The notes beneath the pieces were generated by a model, which saw nothing but the letters and a program-made list of their open reading frames with translations, did no database searches and was not told the DNA's origin. From contig NZ_CP080999.1 of assembly GCF_019645855.1 (NCBI RefSeq), positions 5,146,001-5,210,000 on the forward strand: a stretch of 64,000 nt of DNA, read 5' to 3'. The stretch is from Mycobacterium malmoense. GTDB lineage: Bacteria > Actinomycetota > Actinomycetes > Mycobacteriales > Mycobacteriaceae. Every line of letters begins with the position of its first letter. Position 1 is the first letter of the stretch. The position numbers and the translations under genes were made by a program. Below, piece by piece: positions 15,485 through 23,576 of the stretch.

Positions 15485-16681
15485 TCAGCCGAGCGACGCC
15501 AGCGCACGCACCAGCTGGTCGACCTCGGCCGTCGTCGAGTAATGCGCCAGGCCGATCGTGACGGCGCCGCCGACGTCGTTGACGCCCAGTACCTCGAGCG
15601 CGCGCGAACTCTCGTTGGAAATGGCCAGGATGCCGTTGTCCGCCAAGCGCTGCACCACCCGCTCGGCGGGCACCTCGTGCAGGGCGATACTGACCACCGG
15701 TATCCGCACTTCGGGGCGGCCGATCACCATCACCAACGGCAGTGACCGCAACGACACCATCAGGTAGTCGAAGACCCGGTTCAGGTACGAGGTGGCGGAC
15801 TGCATCGACACCGACAGGCGTTCCCGTCGGCTGCCGCGAGCGGACTCGTCAAGCGCCGCAAGGTATTCGACGCTGGCGACCACGCCGGCCAGCAGGCCGA
15901 ACTGGTGCGCGCCAACCTCCAGGCGCGCCGGGCCGGTGGCGTGGGGGTCGGTCGAAACCGAGCCGAACGTGTTGATCAGCGCGGGATCGCGAAACACCAT
16001 CGCCCCGATCGGCGGACCGCCCCACGCGAGAGCGTTCACCGCCACCACGTCGACGTCGGTTTCTTTGACGTCGAGCAATCGGTACGGCGCGGCGGCGGAA
16101 TGGTCGACCACCGCCAACCCGCCGACGTCGTGCACGAGCTTGGTCATCGCCCGCAGATCGGTGACCGTGCCCAGCGTCGCCGACGCGGAGGTGACCGCGA
16201 CCAGCCGGGTCGACTTCCCGATCAGGCTCTCCCACTGCCACGTCGGCAGCTCACCGGTCTCGATGTCGACCTCGGCCCACTTCACCTTGGCGCCGTAGCG
16301 GTGCGCGGCCCGCAGCCAGGGCGCGATGTTGGCCTCGTCGTCGAGGCGGCTGACGATCACCTCGTAGCCCAGGCCGGCCCGCGAGGACGACGCTTCGGCC
16401 AGCGACGACAACAGGATGGCGCGATCGGCGCCCAGCACGACGCCCGCCGGGTCGGCGTTGAACAGATCGGCCACCGCCGCCCGCGCCGCCTCCAAGACGG
16501 CGGCGCTGCGCCGCGCCGACGGGTGCGCGCCCGCCGTGCTGGCGCCAGACCTGCGAAAAGCTGTCGATACGGTGGTCGCAACGGAATCGGGGATCAGCAT
16601 GCCGGCCGGCGCGTCGAAGTGCACCCATCCGTCACCCAGCGACGGATGCAGTCCGCGCACCCGGGCGACGTCGTAAGCCAT
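15485..16681 (-). CDS. Class V aminotransferase-fold protein lacking the PLP lysine (Rv3778c type)
   Basis: This 398-aa protein follows the cysteine desulfurase/class V aminotransferase fold and matches Rv3778c almost throughout (MAYDVARVRGLHPSLGDGW). Cofactor-pocket strands are present: the Asp motif is LAVVDHSAAAPY. Where family enzymes have a His-Lys Schiff-base pair before a GPxG turn, this protein reads VNALAWGGPPIGAMVF, with Ala-Trp instead. It should therefore not form the internal aldimine and probably is not a conventional transaminase or desulfurase. The start at 16681 is preferred over 16690 by homology. Confidence 0.88.
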   Translation of the reverse strand: MAYDVARVRGLHPSLGDGWVHFDAPAGMLIPDSVATTVSTAFRRSGASTAGAHPSARRSAAVLEAARAAVADLFNADPAGVVLGADRAILLSSLAEASSSRAGLGYEVIVSRLDDEANIAPWLRAAHRYGAKVKWAEVDIETGELPTWQWESLIGKSTRLVAVTSASATLGTVTDLRAMTKLVHDVGGLAVVDHSAAAPYRLLDVKETDVDVVAVNALAWGGPPIGAMVFRDPALINTFGSVSTDPHATGPARLEVGAHQFGLLAGVVASVEYLAALDESARGSRRERLSVSMQSATSYLNRVFDYLMVSLRSLPLVMVIGRPEVRIPVVSIALHEVPAERVVQRLADNGILAISNESSRALEVLGVNDVGGAVTIGLAHYSTTAEVDQLVRALASLG

Positions 16682-16809
16682 GCCAGCCACCTTAAAGCTT
16701 CCGCAATCCGCGAAAATTGTGACGGTAGCGAGTGCCTGGAAACGTCCAAGCCATTCCGGTCAATCGGTGGCTTCCCGAGCCAGGTCACCCGGCCAGCCAT
16801 ACTAGTCCA

Positions 16810-18804
16810 GTGGGCCTCTGGATCGGAACGCTGACCGCGCTGCTTTTGCTGATCACGCCGGGGGCGATCGTCGCACGCATCACTCAGCTAACGTGGCCGA
16901 TCGCTATCGCAGTTGGCCCGGCGCTGACTTACGGCATGGTGGCGCTGGCCATCATTCCGTTCGGGGCGCTCGGAATCCCTTGGAACGGTTGGACTGCGCT
17001 GGCCACGCTGGCAGCGGTGTGCGTGGTGGCGACGGGTTTGCAGCTGCTGCTCGCCCGCTACCGAGACACCGAGGCCGAGACCCGAGGCATCGGTCGCTGG
17101 CCGGCGATTACGGTGGCCGCCGGTGTGCTGTTGGGCGCGCTGCTGATCATGTGGGCGGGCTACCGAGGCCTCACGCATTGGCAGTCCATCCCCAGCACCT
17201 GGGACGCGGTCTGGCACGCCAACGAAGTGCGCTACATCCTCGACACCGGCCAGGCGTCATCCACCCACATGGGCGAGCTCCGCAACGTCGAGACCCACCA
17301 GCTGCTCTACTACCCGTCGGTGTTCCACGCCCTGACCGCGGTGTTCTGTCAGCTCACCGGCGCGGCACCGACCACCGGTTACACGTTGAATTCGGTAGCC
17401 GTATCGGTCTGGCTGTTCCCGTCGAGCGCGGCGATGCTCACCTGGCGTCTGCTGCGTCCCGGGTGGGGAGAATGGCGCGCCGCGGGGGCGGCGGCCACCG
17501 CGGCCGCGCTCTCGGCGTCGTTCACCGCGGTCCCCTATGTCGAGTTCGGCGTGGCCGCGATGCCCAACATGGCCGCCTACGGGGTCGCGATCCCGACGTT
17601 TGTGCTGATCGCCTCGACGTTGCGGCACCGCGATCGCATCCCCGCAGCCGTGCTGGCGCTGGTGGGCGTCATGTCGGTGCACATCACCGGCGGAGTCATC
17701 GTTCTCTTGTTCCTGGCGGGCTGGTGGCTCATGGACGCGTGGTGGCATCCGGTACGCGGCAGGCTCGCCGATTTTCTGGCACTGGCCGGCGTTGTGACGG
17801 TCGCCGGTCTGATCCTGTTGCCGCAGTTCATCAGCGTCCAGCAACAGGAAGACATCATTGCCGGGCACTCTTTTCTGACCCACCTCAGTAAGAAGCGAGG
17901 GGTCTTCGACGCCATTTTTCAGCACTCCCGCCATCTCAACGACTTTCCTGTCCAATACGGGCTGATCGCGCTGACGGCCGTCGGCGGGATTATTTTCCTG
18001 GTCAAAAGGATCTGGTGGCCGCTCGTCGTTTGGCTGCTACTGGTCGTCGTGAACGTTGACGCCGGGAATCCGCTGGGCGGCCCGATCGGTGCACTGGCCG
18101 GAGGATTCGGCGAGTTCTTCTACAAAGACCCGCGCCGGATCTCGGCGGCTATCACGCTGCTGTTGGAGCCGATGGCCGGCGTCGCGTTGTTCGCGATCGT
18201 GATGGTTGTGGTGGCCGGCACCCGGCGAGCCGCCGAGCGGTTCAAGCCGTCCCCCGCAAGCGGGTGGGGCCCCCTGCCCGTGGAGGCCTGGGTGTCGACG
18301 ACCGCGGTTCTCCTGGTGCTGACCACCGTCCTCACCGCGCGGCATTACCTCTACCGGCACCTGGTCCTGTTCGGTGACAAGTACGACTCGGTGATGGTCG
18401 ACCAGCGAGACATGATGGCCATGGCCTACCTGGCGACCCTGCCGGGCGCACGCAACACCGTGATCGGCAACTCCAACGTCGACGGGACCGCGTGGATGTA
18501 TGCGGTGGCGGACCTGCACCCGTTGTGGACCCACTACGACTTCCCGCAGCAGGCCGGCCCGGGCTACTACCGCTACGTCTTTTGGACCTCCGCGCGCAAG
18601 GGCCAATCCGATCCGAAGGTGGTCGAGGCGGTTAAGGCCCTCAATATCAGGTACATCCTGACCAGCAGGCCCAACGTTCGAGGGTTTGCCACGCCCGACG
18701 GACTAGTGTCGCTGGAGAAATCGAAGTCGTGGGCGCTGATCTACGACAACGGTGGCGCCAAAATCTACGAATGGCGCGGAAATGCCACGGCGACCCGCCC
18801 CTAG
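16810..18804 (+). CDS. GT-C membrane glycosyltransferase, Rv3779 type (galactosamine transfer to arabinan)
   Basis: This 664-aa polytopic membrane protein corresponds to Rv3779, implicated in transferring galactosamine from polyprenyl-phosphate to arabinogalactan. It starts at GTG 16810 (VGLWIGTLTALLLLITPGAIVA). Many hydrophobic segments and an extracytoplasmic acidic region after the first helices (STWDAVWHANEVRYILDTGQ) fit the GT-C class. Residues about 481-489 (SPASGWGPL) are encoded by a copy of a 27-bp repeat that recurs elsewhere in the window, so this stretch is probably a recent insertion in a loop between membrane helices. It opens the galactan-synthesis gene run. Confidence 0.85.
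   Translation: MGLWIGTLTALLLLITPGAIVARITQLTWPIAIAVGPALTYGMVALAIIPFGALGIPWNGWTALATLAAVCVVATGLQLLLARYRDTEAETRGIGRWPAITVAAGVLLGALLIMWAGYRGLTHWQSIPSTWDAVWHANEVRYILDTGQASSTHMGELRNVETHQLLYYPSVFHALTAVFCQLTGAAPTTGYTLNSVAVSVWLFPSSAAMLTWRLLRPGWGEWRAAGAAATAAALSASFTAVPYVEFGVAAMPNMAAYGVAIPTFVLIASTLRHRDRIPAAVLALVGVMSVHITGGVIVLLFLAGWWLMDAWWHPVRGRLADFLALAGVVTVAGLILLPQFISVQQQEDIIAGHSFLTHLSKKRGVFDAIFQHSRHLNDFPVQYGLIALTAVGGIIFLVKRIWWPLVVWLLLVVVNVDAGNPLGGPIGALAGGFGEFFYKDPRRISAAITLLLEPMAGVALFAIVMVVVAGTRRAAERFKPSPASGWGPLPVEAWVSTTAVLLVLTTVLTARHYLYRHLVLFGDKYDSVMVDQRDMMAMAYLATLPGARNTVIGNSNVDGTAWMYAVADLHPLWTHYDFPQQAGPGYYRYVFWTSARKGQSDPKVVEAVKALNIRYILTSRPNVRGFATPDGLVSLEKSKSWALIYDNGGAKIYEWRGNATATRP
18250..18276 (-). repeat. 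27-bp intragenic palindromic repeat, copy 1 (in Rv3779 homologue)
   Basis: Reads TCCCCCGCAAGCGGG followed by TGGGGCCCCCTG on the plus strand and differs from the other copies at about three positions. It contributes SPASGWGPL in frame. It carries the core CCCGC/GCGGG stem with a two-base loop. Confidence 0.75.
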
Positions 18805-18816
18805 ATGCACAAGAGG

Positions 18817-19356
18817 ATGGTGAACGGATTGAGTAACGGCGACAACGGCCCGGACGCTGACGGCGTCGAGGTGATCGGCGGTGTCGATCCGCGGATCATG
18901 GCGATCCGCGACGCGGACGAAGACTCCGACGAGCGATCCCTGACCGACCTGGTGGAGCAACCGGCCAAGGTGATGCGGATCGGCACCATGATCAAGCAGC
19001 TGCTCGAGGAGGTGCGCGCCGCACCGCTCGACGACGCCAGCCGCAATCGGCTGCGCGAGATCCACGCCACCAGCATCCGGGAACTCGAAGACGGCCTGGC
19101 GCCGGAATTGCGCGAGGAGCTCGATCGCCTCACCCTGCCGTTCAACGAGAACACCGCGCCGTCGGACGCCGAATTACGCATCGCCCAGGCACAGCTGGTC
19201 GGCTGGCTGGAGGGGTTGTTCCACGGCATCCAGACCGCGCTGTTCGCCCAGCAGATGGCCGCCCGCGCACAGCTGGAGCAGATGCGCCAGGGCGCTCTCC
19301 CCCCAGGCATGGCCAAGCCAGGCCACGGCGGGTCCGGCCACGGCCAGTACCTGTAA
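18817..19356 (+). CDS. bpa: Bpa/PafE, ATP-independent proteasome activator
   Basis: This 179-aa homologue of Rv3780 is a dodecameric ring protein that docks on the 20S proteasome and opens its gate. The C-terminal GQYL motif (HGQYL at the end) is the proteasome-docking signal. The conserved helical core (MRIGTMIKQLLEEVRAAPLD, HATSIRELEDGLAPELREEL, AQAQLVGWLEGLFHGIQTAL) is intact, with a disordered acidic N-terminus and a Gly/His-rich linker before the tail. The start at 18817 (MVNGLSNG) matches the family. An ATG at 18805 directly after the previous stop would add four residues. It lies between two galactan genes, as in M. tuberculosis. Confidence 0.93.
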   Translation: MVNGLSNGDNGPDADGVEVIGGVDPRIMAIRDADEDSDERSLTDLVEQPAKVMRIGTMIKQLLEEVRAAPLDDASRNRLREIHATSIRELEDGLAPELREELDRLTLPFNENTAPSDAELRIAQAQLVGWLEGLFHGIQTALFAQQMAARAQLEQMRQGALPPGMAKPGHGGSGHGQYL

Positions 19357-19366
19357 GCGGTTCGCG

Positions 19367-20200
19367 GTGCCGGGTCCAGGTCCTCATATCGAGACACGCG
19401 ACGCGTGGGTGGAGTTTCCCATCTTCGACGCCAAGTCGCGTTCGTTGAAGAAGGCGTTCCTGGGCAAGGCGGGCGGCACGATCGGCCGCAACAGTTCCAA
19501 CGTGGTCGTCATCGAGGCGTTGCGTGACATCACCATGACGCTCGAGTTGGGCGACCGGGTCGGCCTGGTCGGCCACAACGGTGCCGGGAAATCGACTCTG
19601 CTGCGGCTACTTTCGGGCATCTACGAACCCACCCGAGGCTGGGCGAAGGTCACCGGTCGCGTCGCACCGGTCTTCGATCTGGGGATCGGCATGGACCCGG
19701 AGATCTCCGGTTACGAGAACATCATCATCCGCGGACTGTTCCTCGGTCAGACCCGGAAGCAGATGCTGTCCAAGGTCGACGAGATCGCCGAGTTCACCGA
19801 GCTGGGCGACTACCTGTCGATGCCGCTGCGCACCTACTCCACCGGGATGCGGGTCCGGCTGGCGATGGGCGTGGTCACCAGCATCGATCCCGAGATCTTG
19901 CTGCTCGACGAGGGCATCGGCGCGGTGGACGCCGACTTCCTGAGAAAGGCCCAGTCCCGGTTGCAACGCCTGGTGGAGCGCTCCGGAATCCTGGTGTTCG
20001 CCAGCCATTCCAACGAATTCCTGGCCCGGCTGTGCAAGACCGCGATGTGGATCGAGCACGGAGTCATCCGGATGACCGGCGGCATCGAGGACGTGGTGCG
20101 CGCCTACGAGGGCGACGACGCGGCCCGGCACGTGCGCGAGGTGCTGGCCGAGACCCAGGCCGACAAACCGGTGGCGCAAAAAGTGCCCGGGGATGACTGA
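19367..20200 (+). CDS. wzt: Wzt, ATPase of the lipid-linked galactan ABC exporter
   Basis: This 277-aa ABC ATPase corresponds to Rv3781 (RfbE). Walker A is GHNGAGKST, the signature is YSTGMRVRLAMG, Walker B is ILLLDEGIGAVD and the switch His is in FASHSNEF. It has the short Wzt form without a C-terminal carbohydrate-binding domain. It pairs with Wzm (21178) to move the decaprenyl-linked galactan across the membrane. It starts at GTG, 10 bases after bpa. Its end overlaps glfT1 by 8 bases, which suggests coupled translation. Confidence 0.94.
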   Translation: MPGPGPHIETRDAWVEFPIFDAKSRSLKKAFLGKAGGTIGRNSSNVVVIEALRDITMTLELGDRVGLVGHNGAGKSTLLRLLSGIYEPTRGWAKVTGRVAPVFDLGIGMDPEISGYENIIIRGLFLGQTRKQMLSKVDEIAEFTELGDYLSMPLRTYSTGMRVRLAMGVVTSIDPEILLLDEGIGAVDADFLRKAQSRLQRLVERSGILVFASHSNEFLARLCKTAMWIEHGVIRMTGGIEDVVRAYEGDDAARHVREVLAETQADKPVAQKVPGDD

Positions 20201-21113
20201 GACCGTCTTCGCCGTCGTGGTCACCCACCGGCGCCCCGACGAGCTGGCCAAGTCGCTGGACGTGCTCAGCACGCAGACCCGGTTGCCCGACCATCTGATC
20301 GTGGTCGACAACGGGGCTTCTCAAGGCTCCAGCGATAGCAGGGTCCGCGATCTGGTGGCCGGCCAACCCATTTCAACCAGCTACTTGGGGTCACGCCGAA
20401 ACCTCGGTGGCGCAGGCGGTTTCGCGCTCGGTATGCTGCACGCGCTGGCGCAGGGGGCCGACTGGGTGTGGCTGGCCGACGACGACGGACGCCCCGAGGA
20501 CGCTCATGTCCTGGCGACCCTGCTGGCCTGCGCCGCGCGGCACGGCCTGGCCGAGGTATCGCCGATGGTGTGCAACATGGACGACCCGCGGCGGCTGGCG
20601 TTTCCGTTGCGGCGCGGCCTGGTATGGCGCAGGCGCGCAAGCGAATTGCGCACCGAAGCCGGACAGGACCTGCTGCGTGGGATAGCGTCGCTGTTCAACG
20701 GCGCGTTGTTCCGGGCATCCACGCTGGAATCGATCGGTGTCCCGGACATGCGGCTGTTCATCCGCGGCGACGAGGTCGAAATGCACCGCCGGCTGGTTCG
20801 GTCCGGCCTGCCGTTCGGGACCTGTCTGGACGCGGTCTACCTGCATCCCTGCGGATCCGACGAATTCCGGCCGATCCTGGGCGGCCGGATGCACACCCAG
20901 TATCCCGACGACCCCACCAAGCGGTTCTTCACCTACCGCAACCGCGGCTACCTGCTGTCGCAACCGGGCCTGCGCAAGCTGCTAGCCCAGGAATGGCTTC
21001 GGTTCGGCTGGTACTTCCTGGTGACCCGCCGCGATCCAAAGGGCCTTTGGGAGTGGATTCGGTTGCGGCGCTTGGGGCGTCGCGAGCAATTCGGTAGGCC
21101 TGGAGGTTCTTGA
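20193..21113 (+). CDS. glfT1: GlfT1, galactofuranosyltransferase 1
   Basis: This 306-aa GT-2 family enzyme (Rv3782) adds the first two galactofuranose units to the decaprenyl-PP-GlcNAc-Rha linker in the cytoplasm. The nucleotide-sugar motif VVTHRRPDELAKSLDVL and metal-binding DDDGRPED (WLADDDGRPED) are present, as are the acceptor-side FIRGDEVEMHRRL and a C-terminal W/R-rich membrane-association tail. The gene sits between the two exporter subunits, so galactan initiation and export are expressed together. Confidence 0.94.
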   Translation: MTETVFAVVVTHRRPDELAKSLDVLSTQTRLPDHLIVVDNGASQGSSDSRVRDLVAGQPISTSYLGSRRNLGGAGGFALGMLHALAQGADWVWLADDDGRPEDAHVLATLLACAARHGLAEVSPMVCNMDDPRRLAFPLRRGLVWRRRASELRTEAGQDLLRGIASLFNGALFRASTLESIGVPDMRLFIRGDEVEMHRRLVRSGLPFGTCLDAVYLHPCGSDEFRPILGGRMHTQYPDDPTKRFFTYRNRGYLLSQPGLRKLLAQEWLRFGWYFLVTRRDPKGLWEWIRLRRLGRREQFGRPGGS

Positions 21114-21136
21114 TGACGCGCGCCGGCGACGAGGCA

Positions 21137-21163
21137 GTGGGGGCACCGCCCGCTTGCGGGGGA
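21137..21163 (+). repeat. 27-bp palindromic repeat, copy 2 (glfT1-wzm spacer)
   Basis: GTGGGGGCACCG then CCCGCTTGCGGGGGA, in the 64-base spacer between glfT1 and wzm. It sits just before the wzm ribosome-binding region (GAGGAG at 21164-21169), so it becomes part of the polycistronic message. Confidence 0.8.
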
Positions 21164-21177
21164 GAGGAGCGGCGCGC

Positions 21178-22008
21178 ATGACGTTTGTCGACGCGGCGGC
21201 ACAGTCGCGGACCCTTGCCCGCGCCCGGGACGACCTGGTCGACGGCTTTCGCCGTCGCGAGCTGTGGCTGCACCTGGGCTGGCAAGACATCAAGCAGCGC
21301 TACCGCCGCTCGGTACTGGGACCGTTCTGGATCACCATCGCGACCGGCACCACCGCCGTCGCGCTAGGCGGCCTGTACTCCAAGCTTTTCCACCTCGACC
21401 TATCCGTGCACCTGCCCTACGTCACGCTCGGGCTGATCGTCTGGAACCTGATCAACGCCGCCATCCTGGAGGGCTCCGACGTCTTCGTCGCCAACGAGGG
21501 GCTGATCAAGCAACTGCCGACGCCGCTCTCCGTGCACGTCTACCGGCTGGTGTGGCGACAGATGATCTTGTTCGCGCACAACATCGTCATCTACGTCGTC
21601 GTCGCGATCATCTATCCCAAGCCGTGGTCGTGGGCCGACCTCTCCGTCATCCCCGCGCTGGCGCTGATCGTGCTCAATTGCATCTGGGTGTCGCTGTGTT
21701 TCGGCATCCTGGCCACCCGCTACCGCGACATCGGCCCGCTGCTGTTTTCGGTGGTGCAGTTGCTGTTCTACATGACGCCGATCATCTGGAACGACGACAC
21801 GCTGCGGCAGCAGGGCGCCGGACGCTGGTCGAGCATCATCGAGCTCAACCCGCTGCTGCACTATCTGGACATCGTCCGCGCGCCGCTGCTGGGCGCCCAT
21901 CAGGAACTCCGGCACTGGGCCGTGGTGCTGGCGCTGACGACCATCGGCTGGGTGATGGCGGCCTTCGCGATGCGGCAATACCGCGCCCGGGTTCCCTACT
22001 GGGTGTAG
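21178..22008 (+). CDS. wzm: Wzm, permease of the lipid-linked galactan ABC exporter
   Basis: This 276-aa ABC-2 type permease corresponds to Rv3783 (RfbD). It has an amphipathic N-terminus (FRRRELWLHLGWQDIKQRYRRS) and six hydrophobic segments. The inner motif LGPFWITIATGTTAVALGGLY and the C-terminal PLLHYLDIVRAPLLG are typical of polysaccharide exporters. GAGGAG precedes the ATG at 21178. With Wzt it exports the galactan polymer before arabinan addition. In M. tuberculosis the operon continues into Rv3784 and others, which are missing here. Confidence 0.93.
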   Translation: MTFVDAAAQSRTLARARDDLVDGFRRRELWLHLGWQDIKQRYRRSVLGPFWITIATGTTAVALGGLYSKLFHLDLSVHLPYVTLGLIVWNLINAAILEGSDVFVANEGLIKQLPTPLSVHVYRLVWRQMILFAHNIVIYVVVAIIYPKPWSWADLSVIPALALIVLNCIWVSLCFGILATRYRDIGPLLFSVVQLLFYMTPIIWNDDTLRQQGAGRWSSIIELNPLLHYLDIVRAPLLGAHQELRHWAVVLALTTIGWVMAAFAMRQYRARVPYWV

Positions 22009-22594
22009 CCGCTTCTTCGGTGGCAATGTGCCTCTTGGGGCGTTGCCTCCGGGTGTGGCTCCACGTCCTACACCAAGGCCATAACCTGTTGGTGCACATG
22101 GCGAACGTTAGGGTATTGGCGGCTGGCCCTGTCTCGCCAATCTGTCACCCGACCCTTCATAGCGTTTGCAGTGTCTTCGTACACTTAGCTGATTTGAAGC
22201 GTACAGTTCGAAATTCCTCTGCTTTTGCTGGCGAAATCTCAGAATCTCGTACTGCGCGCTTTTTTATGCTCAATCGCACACGTGTCGCGCGCAGCGACCG
22301 GCGACGACGACGATGGATCGTCAGTCGACAGCTCCAAGCGATCCGAAGTCGAACACGGTCCTATACGCCGGCACCGGCATGGGCGCCGGCGCGCGAGCGA
22401 ACGAGGATAAAATCGCCGCCCCCGCGGGTGTGCATGTGTATAACGAATGAGAGTGCTTACCGGATACGGTGGTGACTGGCTCATGGTGGTGCAACACTGA
22501 AGCGCCGCGGATCACCAGGCGCGGCGTATCCGGGCAAATCAAATCAAGGCGCTCCGCGACAGGGACGTCGCCGGCGCCGCGAAAGGTGGGCGGA
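22009..22594. other. 586-base gap where Rv3784-Rv3787c homologues would be expected
   Basis: No supported gene. The left 250 bases are noticeably richer in A+T (runs such as GCGCTTTTTTATGC near 22257-22270) than the coding flanks. Short frames on either strand lack conserved motifs. The rightmost part presumably contains the promoter of the Gre-fold gene. Confidence 0.5.
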
Positions 22595-23074
22595 GTGAGC
22601 GAAAAAGCCCGATCGGTGGCGGATGCGGCGCGGGAGAACCTCGCCGCGGAGCTGGAGCGGCTGAGGCAGCGGCGTGATCGCCTCGAGGTCGAGGTCAAAA
22701 ACGACCGCGGCATGGTCGGTGACCACGGGGACGCCGCCGAGGCGATACAGCGCGCCGACGAGCTCGTCGTCCTCGCCGACCGGATCAACGAACTCGACCG
22801 GCGGTTGCGCACCGGGCCGTCGCGCTCTGATGAATCGGAAACGCTGCCCGGCGGCACCGAGGTGACCGTGCGGTTCCCTGACGGTGAAGTCGTCACGATG
22901 CACGTGATCTCCATCGTCGAAGAGACTCCCGCCGGCCGCGAAGCCGAGACGTTGACCGCTCGCAGCCCATTGGCGCAGGCCCTTGCCGGACATCAACCGG
23001 GCGATACGGTGACCTACTCGACGCCGCAAGGGGAAAATCAGGTCGAGTTGATCGCGGTGAAGCTGCCCGGCTAG
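22595..23074 (+). CDS. Gre-factor-fold RNA polymerase secondary-channel protein (Rv3788 type)
   Basis: This 159-aa homologue of Rv3788 has an N-terminal coiled coil (about residues 5-75: NLAAELERLRQRRDRLEVEV, AADELVVLADRINELDRRL-like heptads) and a C-terminal GreA/GreB FKBP-like domain (LPGGTEVTVRFPDGEVVTMH, SPLAQALAGHQPGDTVTYST). The coiled-coil tip (VKNDRGMVGDHGDAAEAI) keeps acidic residues but differs from cleavage-competent GreA. The M. tuberculosis protein is described as an inhibitor of RNA polymerase rather than a cleavage factor. GTG start with AAGG upstream. It is cotranscription-competent with the cell-wall genes 40 bases downstream. Confidence 0.88.
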   Translation: MSEKARSVADAARENLAAELERLRQRRDRLEVEVKNDRGMVGDHGDAAEAIQRADELVVLADRINELDRRLRTGPSRSDESETLPGGTEVTVRFPDGEVVTMHVISIVEETPAGREAETLTARSPLAQALAGHQPGDTVTYSTPQGENQVELIAVKLPG

Positions 23075-23102
23075 CGCACCAGGAAGTGCCGGGCGACCCC
23101 GT

Positions 23103-23108
23103 TAGACT
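23103..23108 (+). promoter_or_regulatory. -10 element for the GtrA-family gene
   Basis: TAGACT ends 7 bases before the ATG at 23116. No Shine-Dalgarno sequence follows, consistent with a leaderless transcript. Confidence 0.5.
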
Positions 23109-23115
23109 CCCCACA

Positions 23116-23544
23116 ATGGTTGCCCCGCTGCCCGATTCCGCGCCGTCGCGCCCGCACTTGAACCTAACGACGCAGGTGTGGCGTTTCGTCGTCACGGGCG
23201 GTCTGGCCGCGATCGTCGACTTCAGCCTCTACTTGGAGCTCTACAAAGCGTTGGGCGTGCAGGTCGACCTGTCCAAGGCGACCAGCTTCATCGTCGGCAC
23301 CATCACCGCATACCTGATCAACCGCCGATGGACGTTTCAGGCGGCACCGAGCACCGCGCGGTTCGTCTGGGTCATGATTCTCTATGGCATCACCTTCTCC
23401 GTGCAGGTCGGGCTGAACCATCTGTGCCTCGCGCTTTTGCACTACCGCACGTGGGCGGTGCCCGTCGCATTCGTGATCGCGCAGGGCACCGCGACGGTGA
23501 TCAACTTCGTCGTTCAGCGGGCGGTGATCTTCCGCATCCGCTGA
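23116..23544 (+). CDS. GtrA-family small membrane protein (Rv3789 type)
   Basis: This 142-aa protein with four transmembrane helices belongs to the GtrA family (WRFVVTGGLAAIVDFSLYL, TSFIVGTITAYLINRRWTFQ, and the C-terminal ATVINFVVQRAVIF motif). Its homologue Rv3789 was proposed to reorient decaprenylphosphoryl-arabinose or to anchor AftA. It is encoded immediately before dprE1 and dprE2. The N-terminus here is about 20 residues longer than in M. tuberculosis, and the leader is rich in Pro/Ser. Confidence 0.92.
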   Translation: MVAPLPDSAPSRPHLNLTTQVWRFVVTGGLAAIVDFSLYLELYKALGVQVDLSKATSFIVGTITAYLINRRWTFQAAPSTARFVWVMILYGITFSVQVGLNHLCLALLHYRTWAVPVAFVIAQGTATVINFVVQRAVIFRIR

Positions 23545-23562
23545 GCCGCCCCACGCAAGCGG

Positions 23563-23568
23563 TACCCT
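23563..23568 (+). promoter_or_regulatory. -10 element for dprE1
   Basis: TACCCT ends 8 bases before the ATG at 23577, inside the 32-base gap after the GtrA-family gene. It suggests a second, leaderless start for dprE1. Confidence 0.45.
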
Positions 23569-23576
23569 CTTTGACG

